Origin: Vibrio gigantis
GTDB taxonomy: Bacteria > Pseudomonadota > Gammaproteobacteria > Enterobacterales > Vibrionaceae
Length of the DNA stretch: 64,000 nt
Reading direction: 5' to 3'
Assembly (NCBI RefSeq): GCF_024347515.1
Contig: NZ_AP025494.1
Coordinates: 1 to 64,000, forward strand
The position numbers were made by a program, and so were the translations under genes. The notes beneath the pieces were generated by a model. That model was not told the DNA's origin. It saw nothing but the letters and a program-made list of their open reading frames with translations, and did not search any database. Below are positions 8,838 through 18,077 of this stretch, in pieces. Every line of letters begins with the position of its first letter. The stretch's first letter is position 1.

Positions 8838-9644
8838 ATGAATAAATCCCGTTACCCCCTTTATGGTCTAATTGCGAGTGTCTTCATCATTGCAGGTTGT
8901 TCGAGCGAGCCGGAAAATGCTGCGTATTGTCCACCAATGAAAACTAATTATGGCGCCGTGCATGGACATGAAAATGAGAGTGAATATTTCAAGGCAGCAA
9001 CACCACTGTCATTGAATGAATTCAATCGCAAGTCATACGAAGCGCCTATCATCGATGGTGAAGTTCATTTGACCAACCCTAAGCGTATATCCAGTCGATA
9101 CGTATTGATGAGCCTCAATCATGGGAAGGAGTCCTTGTATGTCATCAGGCACGCCGCGATGGACTACTCAAGGTTAAGTGGGTACGACTATGCCTTCTTA
9201 GCCGAGCATAAAGACAACGCAACCGTAGTAACGAGTGGAGAAAAGGTGACAGTCATTGCGTCATCTGGACAACCCAACTCATTTCACTACATCGAAGCTC
9301 CCATTTACAAAGAAGGGTATGAAGGACGGCGCGAATGGAAAACTCAAACGTTTCCACATGGGGTGACAAATCAATTTGATGAACTGTATATCGACACGGC
9401 CATTTCTATTGATAACAAACCCTACGTTCTCGGTTTTGCTAAAACAAAGACAAATTCAGGTGAACGAATAGGCGTTGTGCTATTTGATTTGACAACTAAA
9501 GGGTCATACAAGTACACAAGGTTGCTTGAATATAAGGGGAAGAAAGAACTACCTGGGAACGCGATGTACGTGTATCAACATGATAACGTGGTGATGGTCA
9601 GCGTGTTTGATAAAACGTTTAAGATCACCCATTCAGACTCGTGA
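8838..9644 (+). CDS. Lipoprotein of unknown function (268 aa)
   Basis: AAGGA lies 8 nt before the ATG. The N-terminus is a lipoprotein signal with lipobox IAGC (Cys 21), followed by SSEPEN, predicted for the outer membrane because no Asp is at +2. The mature part is beta-rich, with repeated patterns such as YVLGFAKTKTNSGERIGVVLFDL. This resembles propeller or lipocalin-type folds, without a specific match. Two more Cys occur, one being in the YCPPMK segment right after the lipobox. Monocistronic, with a terminator 35 nt downstream. Confidence 0.6.
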   Translation: MNKSRYPLYGLIASVFIIAGCSSEPENAAYCPPMKTNYGAVHGHENESEYFKAATPLSLNEFNRKSYEAPIIDGEVHLTNPKRISSRYVLMSLNHGKESLYVIRHAAMDYSRLSGYDYAFLAEHKDNATVVTSGEKVTVIASSGQPNSFHYIEAPIYKEGYEGRREWKTQTFPHGVTNQFDELYIDTAISIDNKPYVLGFAKTKTNSGERIGVVLFDLTTKGSYKYTRLLEYKGKKELPGNAMYVYQHDNVVMVSVFDKTFKITHSDS

Positions 9645-9678
9645 AGGTAAGTGACCGATTGTTATTACTACTTCCGCA

Positions 9679-9704
9679 GAAGCTCCTGAATCGGAGCTTT
9701 TGTG
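9679..9704. terminator. Terminator between convergent genes
   Basis: AAGCTCC (9679-9685) pairs with GGAGCTT (9692-9698) across a 6-nt loop, followed by TTGTGCGTTT. It stops the lipoprotein transcript and could serve the convergent gene ending at 9722. Confidence 0.65.
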
Positions 9705-9721
9705 CGTTTAGACAGTCGATA

Positions 9722-10510
9722 TTATGCTTTATCTCTTATCTCCTTTCTGTTTTGTGAAATGTACATTCCACACATATTGGAAATTGAGTTCAGAACAGTA
9801 TTGGAATCTATTCCCGGAAAATTTTTGCAGTAAATCTCTAGGGCCATTAATCCAATATGCATGCTTTGTGGCAGATTGACTGGTACGGCTCTGATCGGTT
9901 TGTCTTTCTGACCTACTTGAAAAAAGACTTTTGAACCTTGGTGCTCTACGCCAAAGAATTTCGATGATTTCTCACCTCCCACACCATGATTACCGAAATA
10001 AATCTTTTCGTAAAAGCCGAAACATACCCCGATGAACAATGGCAGTTCGATGTCTGTGAGTTGAATCGCGACCTTATCTTTCCAATTGAAAGAGCGGTCA
10101 CCTGAATTATTACTAATGGCAGCTTCTAAACGAATGGTATAGAAAATATTTTGTTCGCCATTTTCATCAACAATACCCTGTTGGCTAGACTTTAATTTTT
10201 CGTCAGGCTTCACTTCCAAAGCAGCTTTACCGCCATGAACCTTATAACTATGAGCTCGTATTTGGCGCATTGAATTCGGATCAGGTTCTTGGTTATTTGC
10301 TTTAAATGGGTTCGGCTTTAGTCCTGCATTTTGCGGGTTATTCGCTGGTGGTGTAGCTGTAGAAAACGCTTGGTTGTTTTGAGGTTGCTCGGGGTGCGCC
10401 GATCTTTGTTGATTTACAGGGACCGAATGTAGATTCGCACTTGATGGCGCATTGTTGTTTTGCGGTTTCTGAATTGGTCGATTGCTAGGCGAAAATGTTG
10501 GAGTGTTCAT
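9722..10510 (-). CDS. Hypothetical protein with disordered Asn/Gln/Pro-rich N-terminus
   Basis: The frame is open to 10549, but the internal ATG at 10510 (MNTPTFSPSN) has AGGGAC at a plausible distance, so I prefer it (262 residues). Residues 1 to ~85 are low-complexity and rich in N, Q, P and A, hence disordered. The remaining ~180 residues form a compact domain (YTIRLEAAISNNSGDRSFNWKD ... LPLFIGVCFGFYEKIYFG). The C-terminal domain looks like a backbone protein of large conjugative elements, but I cannot name it. It is followed by a small gene in the opposite order of the transfer operon, so it has separate transcription. Confidence 0.5.
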   Translation of the reverse strand: MNTPTFSPSNRPIQKPQNNNAPSSANLHSVPVNQQRSAHPEQPQNNQAFSTATPPANNPQNAGLKPNPFKANNQEPDPNSMRQIRAHSYKVHGGKAALEVKPDEKLKSSQQGIVDENGEQNIFYTIRLEAAISNNSGDRSFNWKDKVAIQLTDIELPLFIGVCFGFYEKIYFGNHGVGGEKSSKFFGVEHQGSKVFFQVGQKDKPIRAVPVNLPQSMHIGLMALEIYCKNFPGIDSNTVLNSISNMCGMYISQNRKEIRDKA

Positions 10511-10560
10511 AAAAGTAGTCCCTGTATGAAATTTAACAGGGTTATACAACTTACAGCTGA

Positions 10561-10941
10561 CTATTTAGCCATTGGTGAACTTTGTTCTATGTATTTTTCG
10601 ATATCCGATAGCAATTGTTTTGTATGGACGCATAAGCGGTAGTAAACGGTGGGAGACTCATCAGCATAAGGGCTTAAAAACATATCTGCTGTGTATCCGG
10701 TATGATGATAGTTAGCAGCTCGTATGCCTTCAGTCAGAATGCGAAGCGGGATGACAGGGTAAGGATCGATCAGCGTTTGATTAGCTTCTAAAGATGACTG
10801 TAAAGCTAACTCAGATTGGAACAGTGCTTTGTTTAATGCGTCTTTTAAGTTGACCAGAGCCTGATGGGTTGAGGCTGAGTCAATCAACGTTAAAGGGTCT
10901 GTGTTTTTCATACCATCGTGTCTTGGTGGATCCAATTTCAT
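10561..10941 (-). CDS. Hypothetical protein (126 aa)
   Basis: A soluble, helix-rich small protein. The ATG at 10941 lacks a clear Shine-Dalgarno, and an alternative ATG at 10911 (MKNTDPLTLI) is possible. It is expressed leftward, divergent from the transfer genes, and ends 50 nt before the preferred start of the neighbouring 262-residue protein, so the two are likely an operon. No motif or family is recognised. Confidence 0.45.
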   Translation of the reverse strand: MKLDPPRHDGMKNTDPLTLIDSASTHQALVNLKDALNKALFQSELALQSSLEANQTLIDPYPVIPLRILTEGIRAANYHHTGYTADMFLSPYADESPTVYYRLCVHTKQLLSDIEKYIEQSSPMAK

Positions 10942-11109
10942 ATATTAGCATTTCTATATGTATTGTAGTTATCATTCCCATAAATTTTAAACGCACAGCA
11001 AATAGATCAATTAGTCATCGATATTTGGCTGCCTATTTGGATTTTATGACTAAATAAAGTGTGAAGATTACGTATATCCAGTTTATCAATGTCTCGGTAA
11101 CGGAAGCGT

Positions 11110-11619
11110 ATGAACATTACACAGTACACATATATCAAAATATTCGGCACGCTCGTTGGCTTAGTGTTGGCCGTATTGTTACTTAGTGGTCGGTATCAGA
11201 TTTCATTGGTCCCAACAGCATTGGGTTGTTTACCTATCAAGGCCGCAGTCATCGACTCTAAGAATCATTTCCCCAAGCGTGGGCAACTCATGTCCTTCCT
11301 GTCGCTTAACGCACAACCTTATTTCGCACATGGCACCAATTTCTTGAAAATAGCAGCTGGTGTTGCTGGCGATACCGTGACCTTTGACTTGGATGGAGTC
11401 ACCGTGACCACCAAAGATGGGGAGGTCATTCGTTATGCGGCTGATGCTCGTCGAATGATTAATTATGCCCAAATCGACTTCGATACCCTCAATAAAACTT
11501 TCGTTGTCCCTGAAGGTCAATATTTCGCTCTTGGCACGCTACCTACCTCTTTTGATTCAAGATACTGGGGTTTAGTTGAACACTCTCAAATTATCGGAGT
11601 TGGCTATGCATTTCTCTAA
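11110..11619 (+). CDS. traF: TraF/TrhF-like conjugative S26 peptidase with Cys in place of catalytic Ser
   Basis: This is a leader-peptidase-fold protein of a mating-pair formation system, inner membrane with its active domain in the periplasm. A transmembrane helix covers residues ~10-26. The S26 landmarks are in order: GCLPIKAAVI (38-47) where the family has the nucleophile before LP; KRGQLMSF (56-63); LKIAAGVAGD (79-88), matching the Lys box; and DSRYWG (149-154). The nucleophile position holds Cys 40, while Lys 80 is kept. TraF-type enzymes process or cyclise pilin in related systems. It is the first of four transfer genes running rightward, and the next gene overlaps its 3' end by 14 nt. 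Confidence 0.8.
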   Translation: MNITQYTYIKIFGTLVGLVLAVLLLSGRYQISLVPTALGCLPIKAAVIDSKNHFPKRGQLMSFLSLNAQPYFAHGTNFLKIAAGVAGDTVTFDLDGVTVTTKDGEVIRYAADARRMINYAQIDFDTLNKTFVVPEGQYFALGTLPTSFDSRYWGLVEHSQIIGVGYAFL

Positions 11620-13186
11620 GGCACACAACGTCTTGTTACTAACTTCATTCATTGCGACTTACGCGTTGGCTAACGGACAACTCACTCAAGAAGATCTGGA
11701 CAATGTACAACGAAGTAACGACATCATATCCAACGCCCATGAAGTTGAAGGTACTCAAGCAGTTTTAGATGCAAGTAACTTGAACCCTAAAATGATGAAA
11801 GAACTGAAACAAATGGCGGATCACGCCAAGTTGTTGAACAGTACTATTTCTGACCAATCGGACTCTCTTATCGAATATCGCACGGACGATACGCCAGATA
11901 TCAATTTCAGAGCCCTTCAAGATGTTATCGATGATAACCAAACTCAGTATCAAGCCAATTCCATTGTCAATGAAGGACAACCAAAACCCTTAGCATTCGA
12001 TCCCTCCACATTGACAATTGATAATCTCGATTCGATAAGCATTGAGCAGCCTAACCCTTCGTCTCCAAGTCAAAAAGTAGACAACAAATACGACGATGAA
12101 GAAGCGAACACTGTTTTTTGGATATTCGTGTCGAGTTCAATGCCTGATCACCAAATGAAAGAGGTGCTAGAGCTCGCTGCAGAGTGGGGAGGCCGTGTTG
12201 TGTTTAACGGCTTACGACCTGGCGACGTGGGCGTACCAGATATGATTAAAGGTTTGTGGCAATTAAAGGTCAAACTGGCTAATGCTCAAGATGACATACG
12301 CACGCATGCCGAGAACCCAGACAAACTGAAACGAATCAATAAAGCCGCTGTTTACATGGATCCAATGGCATTCGAGCGTTTCAACATTGAACAAGTTCCA
12401 ACGATGGTTTATGAGCGCAAATTATCCGATAACACAAAACTCGTCGGGAAAGTGAAAGGTCTAATCAGCGCAAGCTACTTACAGAACGAGACGGAAAGCG
12501 CGGCAGCAAACCCTGATTATGACGGCTCCGAGGTATTCCTTGGTGAAATGGGGTCCATATTTCCTATCGCAGAAAAAAGCTTCATTGAAGAGTCAAAAAA
12601 TAGAATGAGGGCCGTGGATTGGGAAACGGAACAAAAACAAGCAATAGCACGCCATTGGCATAACCGCAGTTTTCATACTCTTCCACCAGCCGCGAAAGAC
12701 CGTGAGTTCGACTTTGACCCAACAGTAATAGCCACTGCTGATGTGAAAGCGGTGAATGGTCTTATTCTGGCCAAGAAAGGAGAGTTAATAAATCCCCTCA
12801 AGCCGCTTAAAAACCACGACATAGTACCTGCACATTTAACCATGTTTATCTTTGATGCGACCGACGAACAGGAAGTGGAGTTTGTAAAGTACATGTCTCT
12901 CAATGAATCTCGCGGGAAAGTGAAACTCATTTCTACACGTATCGACAAGGATAGGGGGTTTGACCACATATCTGAGTTAAATAAGAAGTTCACCTATGAC
13001 GTGACCATCCTGACTAAAGAAGTCATCGATCGATTTGATTTGGAAGTGACCCCGACTCGGTTAATTAGTACCGATAAGGGTATGTTCCAGATAAATGAGT
13101 ATTCAGCGCAAACAGTCACTCAGGTCAACCTACAAGTGGCTGACGGTGGCCAACCTACACCGTTCAATCAATCCAAAACAAACTAG
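11606..13186 (+). CDS. traW: TrbC-TraW fusion, F-type pilus assembly protein
   Basis: I choose ATG 11606 (MHFSKAHNVL) over the upstream start at 11576 because it has GGAG 6-7 nt before it and starts a signal peptide cut near ALANG. The ~526-residue periplasmic protein has a spacer, then a TrbC-type domain (about 170-270: FWIFVSSSMPDHQ ... VVFNGLRPG ... VPTMVYE), then a TraW-type domain (about 370-510: LAKKGELINPLKPL, FIFDATDEQEVEFVKY, LEVTPTRLI). In F plasmid these are two separate proteins required for pilus assembly. Translationally coupled to traF, and followed by a 75-residue gene and traU. Confidence 0.8.
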   Translation: MHFSKAHNVLLLTSFIATYALANGQLTQEDLDNVQRSNDIISNAHEVEGTQAVLDASNLNPKMMKELKQMADHAKLLNSTISDQSDSLIEYRTDDTPDINFRALQDVIDDNQTQYQANSIVNEGQPKPLAFDPSTLTIDNLDSISIEQPNPSSPSQKVDNKYDDEEANTVFWIFVSSSMPDHQMKEVLELAAEWGGRVVFNGLRPGDVGVPDMIKGLWQLKVKLANAQDDIRTHAENPDKLKRINKAAVYMDPMAFERFNIEQVPTMVYERKLSDNTKLVGKVKGLISASYLQNETESAAANPDYDGSEVFLGEMGSIFPIAEKSFIEESKNRMRAVDWETEQKQAIARHWHNRSFHTLPPAAKDREFDFDPTVIATADVKAVNGLILAKKGELINPLKPLKNHDIVPAHLTMFIFDATDEQEVEFVKYMSLNESRGKVKLISTRIDKDRGFDHISELNKKFTYDVTILTKEVIDRFDLEVTPTRLISTDKGMFQINEYSAQTVTQVNLQVADGGQPTPFNQSKTN

Positions 13187-13202
13187 TTAAGGAAAACACA
13201 AC

Positions 13203-13430
13203 ATGATTAAGAATCTCGTACTTATTGGTTTCGGCGTCGCTCTCGGTGTGTGGTTGGCTGATACACAGCCCAATCTAGCCAACTCTGTGAGGGACATTAC
13301 TGAATCAAGCATTGATGCTGCAGATCAGCTAATGAAAGATAACCCAAACTTCTCGAATTCCGTGAACAACATTAAAGAACAAGGTATTGACGCTGCGGGT
13401 GTTGTGATAGAGCAAGTGAATAAGAACTAA
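13203..13430 (+). CDS. Small membrane-anchored protein in the transfer operon (75 aa)
   Basis: A hydrophobic N-terminal segment (LVLIGFGVALGVWLA) acts as signal or anchor, followed by a short soluble part. The soluble part contains two similar ~27-residue units (NLANSVRDITESSIDAADQL and NFSNSVNNIKEQGIDAAGVV). Its position between traW and traU, with gaps of 16 and 12 nt, implies a role in mating-pair formation. No family is recognised. Confidence 0.55.
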   Translation: MIKNLVLIGFGVALGVWLADTQPNLANSVRDITESSIDAADQLMKDNPNFSNSVNNIKEQGIDAAGVVIEQVNKN

Positions 13431-13442
13431 AGGGAGGAACAT

Positions 13443-14510
13443 ATGATTAGGTTCTTTTTGATTGGTTTGATGTCCACAATGATAAGCATGGCGAGCTTAT
13501 ATTCTGTGGCTGCGGATAACGACAAAGCAGGCGACTTATGTCCCGATGCCAACATCTTGAGTACAGTCATCGACGGTATGTGTTGGAGCTGTTTACTTCC
13601 AATTCGACTAGCCGGTATTGGTGGGGACGCGCCTAAAGGTGCCGCTTCGAGCAAGCCTTTTTGCATGTGTGCTGATGAGCTAGGTGTCCCTGAATGGGGT
13701 ATACCGCTCGGATTCTTCCAACCATCAAGGATCGTATCTTTTTCACCAACGCCATACTGCATGCCTTCATTCGGTGTTCGTTTGGCAGACGATAATACCC
13801 GTGCTGGACAAGGCCGAACAGAAACAGCGATTGACGATACAGAAACTTCTTTTTTTCACTATAAATATTGGGTTTACCCAGTAATGCAAATGATTGAAAT
13901 GTTTGCCAATGCGGATTGTACCTATGATGGGGCGACAACATTGGATTTGGCGTACTTTTCCGAAGCCGACCCGTTGTATCAAGATGATTTGTTGGCGTTC
14001 GTGATGTTTCCGGAAACCGTTATCTTTTCGAACCCAATAGCGACGTCTATCTGTACAGCCGATTGCGCTCAAATACTGGCTGGTGGAGAGGTAGTTGAAA
14101 ACTATTTTTGCGCTGGGTGTTCAGGGAACCTTTACCCAATGACTGGTAATAATCAGTACAGTGACGATCCGGTACGTGGCACTTCGTTGTTAACCACGCG
14201 TTTGATGGCCACTCTACACCGACGTGGGCAAGCACAGCTGACAATGGGTAATCATATGATTCAAGACAGTTGTGAACCGAACTACGCGCCAATGTTGCCA
14301 AAAACACAATATCGTTCATCCATGCTTTACCCAGTAAGAGAGGCGAGCTCGCAACCTAAAGGTGGGGGAGGATCTTCAATTCCACTATCAACAGGTTGTT
14401 GTCATAAACTCGGTGACAGCGTTCTTAAGTGGGGGAACGGGCGATTGGTCCCTGGTCGGGAAGCGTTCGTTTATCTTATGTATTCTTGGAATGATTGCTG
14501 CTTAAGGTAA
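13443..14510 (+). CDS. traU: TraU, F-type conjugative transfer protein
   Basis: Preceded by AGGGAGG; signal peptide over residues 1-23. The 355-residue product is Cys-rich with the TraU pattern: DGMCWSCLLPIRLAG near 40, CMCADELGVPEWGIPLGF near 75, and a C-terminal HRRGQAQ segment. TraU is a periplasmic protein needed for DNA transfer in the F system, and its many cysteines form disulfides. It ends 10 nt before a strong terminator, marking the end of the traF-traW-orf75-traU operon. Confidence 0.88.
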   Translation: MIRFFLIGLMSTMISMASLYSVAADNDKAGDLCPDANILSTVIDGMCWSCLLPIRLAGIGGDAPKGAASSKPFCMCADELGVPEWGIPLGFFQPSRIVSFSPTPYCMPSFGVRLADDNTRAGQGRTETAIDDTETSFFHYKYWVYPVMQMIEMFANADCTYDGATTLDLAYFSEADPLYQDDLLAFVMFPETVIFSNPIATSICTADCAQILAGGEVVENYFCAGCSGNLYPMTGNNQYSDDPVRGTSLLTTRLMATLHRRGQAQLTMGNHMIQDSCEPNYAPMLPKTQYRSSMLYPVREASSQPKGGGGSSIPLSTGCCHKLGDSVLKWGNGRLVPGREAFVYLMYSWNDCCLR

Positions 14511-14520
14511 CTTTAGAGAG

Positions 14521-14542
14521 CCACCCTAACGGGTGGTTTTTT
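14521..14542 (+). terminator. Rho-independent terminator after traU
   Basis: CCACCC (14521-14526), loop TAAC, GGGTGG (14531-14536), then six T. It separates the traU transcript from traN. Confidence 0.9.
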
Positions 14543-14641
14543 GTATTCGTTTAACAAAAACTCAAAATGCCCTCGCTATTTGAAATTTTTTAAGTGTTAC
14601 GGGATTAACCTGATCTTGTTTTGAGAAAAAGGCAGGGCGTT

Positions 14642-17620
14642 ATGTTTAATCGAATACTGACTCACTTTAGCTTGTTCGCGTTTCTGGTTCAGATCTTTCA
14701 TGTTTCTTTTATCGGTGTGCTGTATGCATCTACCTCAACGGTCACCTACGCACAGAATATGTCACTTGATGAGATATACGGAAACTTTCAAACACCTACT
14801 TACAGCGGTGGTAATGCTACTGTAGGTGGTAACTCGCTAGGCAACTCAGAATTGTTTGGATTGGATGTTGAGCGTGTTGGATCAGAAGGGCAATTTGACG
14901 CATACCAAGCTTATCAAAATGAAAATAAACTGAGAGAGTCAGGACAAGGTGTTTCAGATAGGTTTTCGAATAACACCGTTGGTAGTGAGTCGGACTATGA
15001 CGCTAAGGCTTACAACACATTAAAGCTGAATTATAACGACAATTACCAAAAACTAGAGTCCGATGACTCTATCATGGTCGATGCCGACAACATTTTTAAA
15101 GAGTTGGCCAATAACCTAGATGATGCCAATTCAGATTTTTATAGCGCTTGCACGACAGAAACAAATACGTACTCAGTAAACAGAGAGTATGTCGGGAAAG
15201 TCAAAAATGAATGCATGGAACCCGACCGTTCCAATCTAATGAAGTGTGAATTAAAACGACACACAACCTACCCTTTGAAAAAGCGCTCTGGTAGTGGCGA
15301 TGTAGAAATTATCGACTCTCATACCTTTAGATTGACGGTAGGTGACCCTACTAACAACGGTACTAATGACCATGGGATGGGTTGTTACCACAAAATTAAC
15401 TTTGTTGAATTTGAGCTAGAAGATGTTCGTATCAGTTCGGTGACGTTCGAGCGAGTGTGGGTGGATGATGTCATTCAGTTTACTCTCAATGAAGAAATCG
15501 TTTATCAATATGTACCCACTAAATCGTATTGGTTTAACAATGGCAGTTGTCGTGATGGCGATTGTACTTCATACCCTGATTACGATGAAAACGGCAATTG
15601 GGTGCATCCATATGTAGATGAGACTGGCTTTCCATATCAACACACTAACTGTGAATTCAGCTCCAGCCGAGTGTTTACTACAAATACCAACATAACAAGC
15701 CAATTTGAAGCTGCTCGTGCTTCTAATCGCGGAATCGTTAAATTCAAAATGCGTTTGGGTGTAGGCGGTGGAGGGGAAGGTAAAGCCACCATTCTCGTCC
15801 GTACTGTGGACCCAATTGACCCTAAAGAATTCATTGAGCAATCTCCAGTTGGTTGTGCTGCGGAACTCGGTTGGATTCAAGACCCTTCGACGTGTGATGT
15901 GTTTGGTAGCGAAGGCGATCAGATCTACATTAATCCAGACTGTAGTAACCCACTGAATCAGAGTGGTGGACAACAAGGCATGATGTGTAGCTACGGAGGA
16001 TGGGAATGTGTGGAATCCGAAGCGGCGCATATCGATGATTATGATCAGTTCTTAATCGGTTTGCCTATTAACGTGCCTCGTCCGGGCCAAACGAGCGATG
16101 GTAAAGCGTGTTTAAAGGCCAATGCTGTCAACTACGAATGCAATCCTTTACCGGACCAACAGATTTGTGGTCAACCATACTGGCCAGAAAGCAATGAGAG
16201 GGTTTGCACTTCTTTCACTGAATTTAACGCCAATATTCCGGATCGCTGTGAGCCTTACAGAAATAATGCCGACTGTGCGTTAATTGAACAAAACCCAGCC
16301 TTTGTTGACCCTATAACGGGGCGAGCTTACGTCCAAGAGTCAGTCTACGAATGTAACACTTATACAAACGGAAACTATTCGTACACGATGGAGGAAGACA
16401 TTTGCACGGGTGAAATGCAGTGTGTGGGTGGAGATTGCCGTTATTCAGAGCTTGAAATGAATGATGACTTTGCGGAAGCAATGGCGACGTTCAAGATGCT
16501 GGAAGACATTAAATCGAATATGGAATGTGAAAATCCAGATGATGTCTCCACCTGTAAAGTCTTCAATGGTGAAGTGTCATATTGCGGTATCGAGCAGACA
16601 GGGCTTGGTTTTAACTGCTGCACGCTATCCGCAGGACAAACCAATATCTTCGATTACATCAAAGGCGTCTATCATCACTATGCGATGGAACAATCTCTGG
16701 CTGGGTTGGCAAGCTCTGGTGCCGGATTCGGTTCCTGGGCATCTAGTTACCCAACTCCTGTTACCAATACCGTAACTTATGTGACCGATGCTGTGAGCGC
16801 TGGTTGGGATTTTGCTGTACGTAACATCACGGGTGAAGTCGGGGAGGCCGCAGCTGAGGCCGCAACAGAGAGTTTGCTCGATGAAATTAAAGGTGAATTG
16901 ATGAAAAAGGTCGCAGACCTGCTGCCTGATGCAATCCGAGATGCGATCTTTGATACTGTGACGGAGGGAACCGGTTCGACTGCTACTACTACAGTGTCAC
17001 TCAACCCAGCTGTCTCTGGCGCATTTGCAACTATTATGGCCGTTTATGCTGCCTATCAACTGATTAAGTTGGGTGCAATGATGATTTCGGAATGTGACGA
17101 CCTTGAAATGGGCATGGGTATGAAGCTCGACCAACAACAATGCATATATGCCTCAACCAGTTGCCACAAAGACACTCCATTTGGCTGTCTCATAAAGCGT
17201 AAGCACTATTGCTGCTACCCGAGTCCATTGGGGCGTATCATCATGGAACAAGCGGCGCCTCAACTGAATATCAGCCTCGATCCGAGAAATGGACAATGTT
17301 CAGGCATGACGCTTGAACAAGTCAGCGAGTTGGATTGGGACACCATAGATTTAACCGAATGGGAAAATCTGATTATGGCTTCTGGACTTGCAGTAGAACA
17401 TGACGATTTAAATATCGATACCCTGTCGAGCCAAGCTTGGATGCCAAACAATGATGATGCAATGAACCCTGTCGACCTTAACCAAGCACGTTTCGAGTCA
17501 ACTGACGCCGACGCAAACTTGAAAGAGACACATGATGCAGCAACACCTGGTAACTTGGATTGCTCGGTATACCCTAGACCACCAGTGTGTGACTCACCAT
17601 TATCGATTTTGGACGATTAG
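14642..17620 (+). CDS. traN: TraN, mating-pair stabilisation protein
   Basis: I take ATG 14642 (MFNRILTHF) rather than TTG 14621, since it starts a clear signal peptide (LFAFLVQIFHVSFIGVLYAS). The ~992-residue product has a helical N-terminal stretch, then a very Cys-rich body with TraN-type segments (NCCTLSAGQTN, ISECDDLEMGMGMKLD, KRKHYCCYPSPLGRII). TraN is an outer-membrane protein that steadies contacts between mating cells. It is longer than F TraN (about 600) and of a size seen in SXT/IncC-type elements. It has its own promoter region after the traU terminator, and the 89-residue gene downstream follows by 24 nt. Confidence 0.88.
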   Translation: MFNRILTHFSLFAFLVQIFHVSFIGVLYASTSTVTYAQNMSLDEIYGNFQTPTYSGGNATVGGNSLGNSELFGLDVERVGSEGQFDAYQAYQNENKLRESGQGVSDRFSNNTVGSESDYDAKAYNTLKLNYNDNYQKLESDDSIMVDADNIFKELANNLDDANSDFYSACTTETNTYSVNREYVGKVKNECMEPDRSNLMKCELKRHTTYPLKKRSGSGDVEIIDSHTFRLTVGDPTNNGTNDHGMGCYHKINFVEFELEDVRISSVTFERVWVDDVIQFTLNEEIVYQYVPTKSYWFNNGSCRDGDCTSYPDYDENGNWVHPYVDETGFPYQHTNCEFSSSRVFTTNTNITSQFEAARASNRGIVKFKMRLGVGGGGEGKATILVRTVDPIDPKEFIEQSPVGCAAELGWIQDPSTCDVFGSEGDQIYINPDCSNPLNQSGGQQGMMCSYGGWECVESEAAHIDDYDQFLIGLPINVPRPGQTSDGKACLKANAVNYECNPLPDQQICGQPYWPESNERVCTSFTEFNANIPDRCEPYRNNADCALIEQNPAFVDPITGRAYVQESVYECNTYTNGNYSYTMEEDICTGEMQCVGGDCRYSELEMNDDFAEAMATFKMLEDIKSNMECENPDDVSTCKVFNGEVSYCGIEQTGLGFNCCTLSAGQTNIFDYIKGVYHHYAMEQSLAGLASSGAGFGSWASSYPTPVTNTVTYVTDAVSAGWDFAVRNITGEVGEAAAEAATESLLDEIKGELMKKVADLLPDAIRDAIFDTVTEGTGSTATTTVSLNPAVSGAFATIMAVYAAYQLIKLGAMMISECDDLEMGMGMKLDQQQCIYASTSCHKDTPFGCLIKRKHYCCYPSPLGRIIMEQAAPQLNISLDPRNGQCSGMTLEQVSELDWDTIDLTEWENLIMASGLAVEHDDLNIDTLSSQAWMPNNDDAMNPVDLNQARFESTDADANLKETHDAATPGNLDCSVYPRPPVCDSPLSILDD

Positions 17621-17644
17621 AGTTATTTAACAAGGATAAATGGA

Positions 17645-17914
17645 ATGAATCAACTGACTGAACTACAAGCTGGGTTAGCAATATTACAAGCTCATTGTAC
17701 GAGGGGAAAGGTTATCGTGGAGGCAAACGCTAGGGGAGTTGGAATCAACGTTACCTTACGTGCGCCAAAGAATGAGCAATCAGGTTTACTGGATAAGCTG
17801 CGGTCAGTCGCACCATTTAAAGGCAAAGAACAGCTAATTTCTCTGTGGGTCGATGACCTTAAATTCTATGAGTGCCGCTTGGAGAAATATATGGTTTATA
17901 TCTCAGACACGTAA
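17645..17914 (+). CDS. Hypothetical protein (89 aa) downstream of traN
   Basis: A small soluble protein without signal peptide, preceded by AAGGATAAATGG. It is followed after 17 nt by a terminator and is the last gene before the transposon. No family is recognised. Confidence 0.5.
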   Translation: MNQLTELQAGLAILQAHCTRGKVIVEANARGVGINVTLRAPKNEQSGLLDKLRSVAPFKGKEQLISLWVDDLKFYECRLEKYMVYISDT

Positions 17915-17931
17915 CTTACTTCAGTACATCA

Positions 17932-17958
17932 AAAAGGGCTTACAATGTAAGCCCTTTT
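17932..17958. terminator. Bidirectional terminator
   Basis: AAAAGGGCTTA (17932-17942) pairs with TAAGCCCTTTT (17948-17958), loop CAATG. The A-run on one side and T-run on the other allow it to work for the traN/orf89 transcript and for the minus-strand gene whose 3' part lies at 17975-18072. Confidence 0.8.
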
Positions 17959-17974
17959 AATTCCGATAGAGTAT

Positions 17975-18077
17975 TTAGCCGTCTGACTCTAATTGCTCAA
18001 CACGACTGATCTCGTCGTCGCACGAGATAGCGGTTATTTCGACATCTTCATACTTCGAATCCGCGCAGAACGCTTGT
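17975..18077 (-). pseudogene. 3' part of a 55-codon gene split by the Tn7-like transposon
   Basis: The minus-strand frame ends at TAA 17977-17975. Joining 17975-18072 to 59015-59084, i.e. deleting the transposon and one copy of CTTGT, gives an uninterrupted 56-codon frame (55 residues plus stop) beginning MEQFMTVVFK and ending RVEQLESDG. This part encodes the C-terminal half, ADSKYEDVEITAIS onward. No family is recognised. The reconstruction is arithmetic on the visible sequence; that the small protein was made is inferred from the strong Shine-Dalgarno of the other part. Confidence 0.75.
18073..18077. repeat. 5-bp target-site duplication, left copy (CTTGT)
   Basis: CTTGT immediately precedes the terminal TGTCGG of the transposon and is repeated at 59015-59019 just after the other end. 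A 5-bp duplication is the signature of Tn7-family transposition. Confidence 0.9.
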
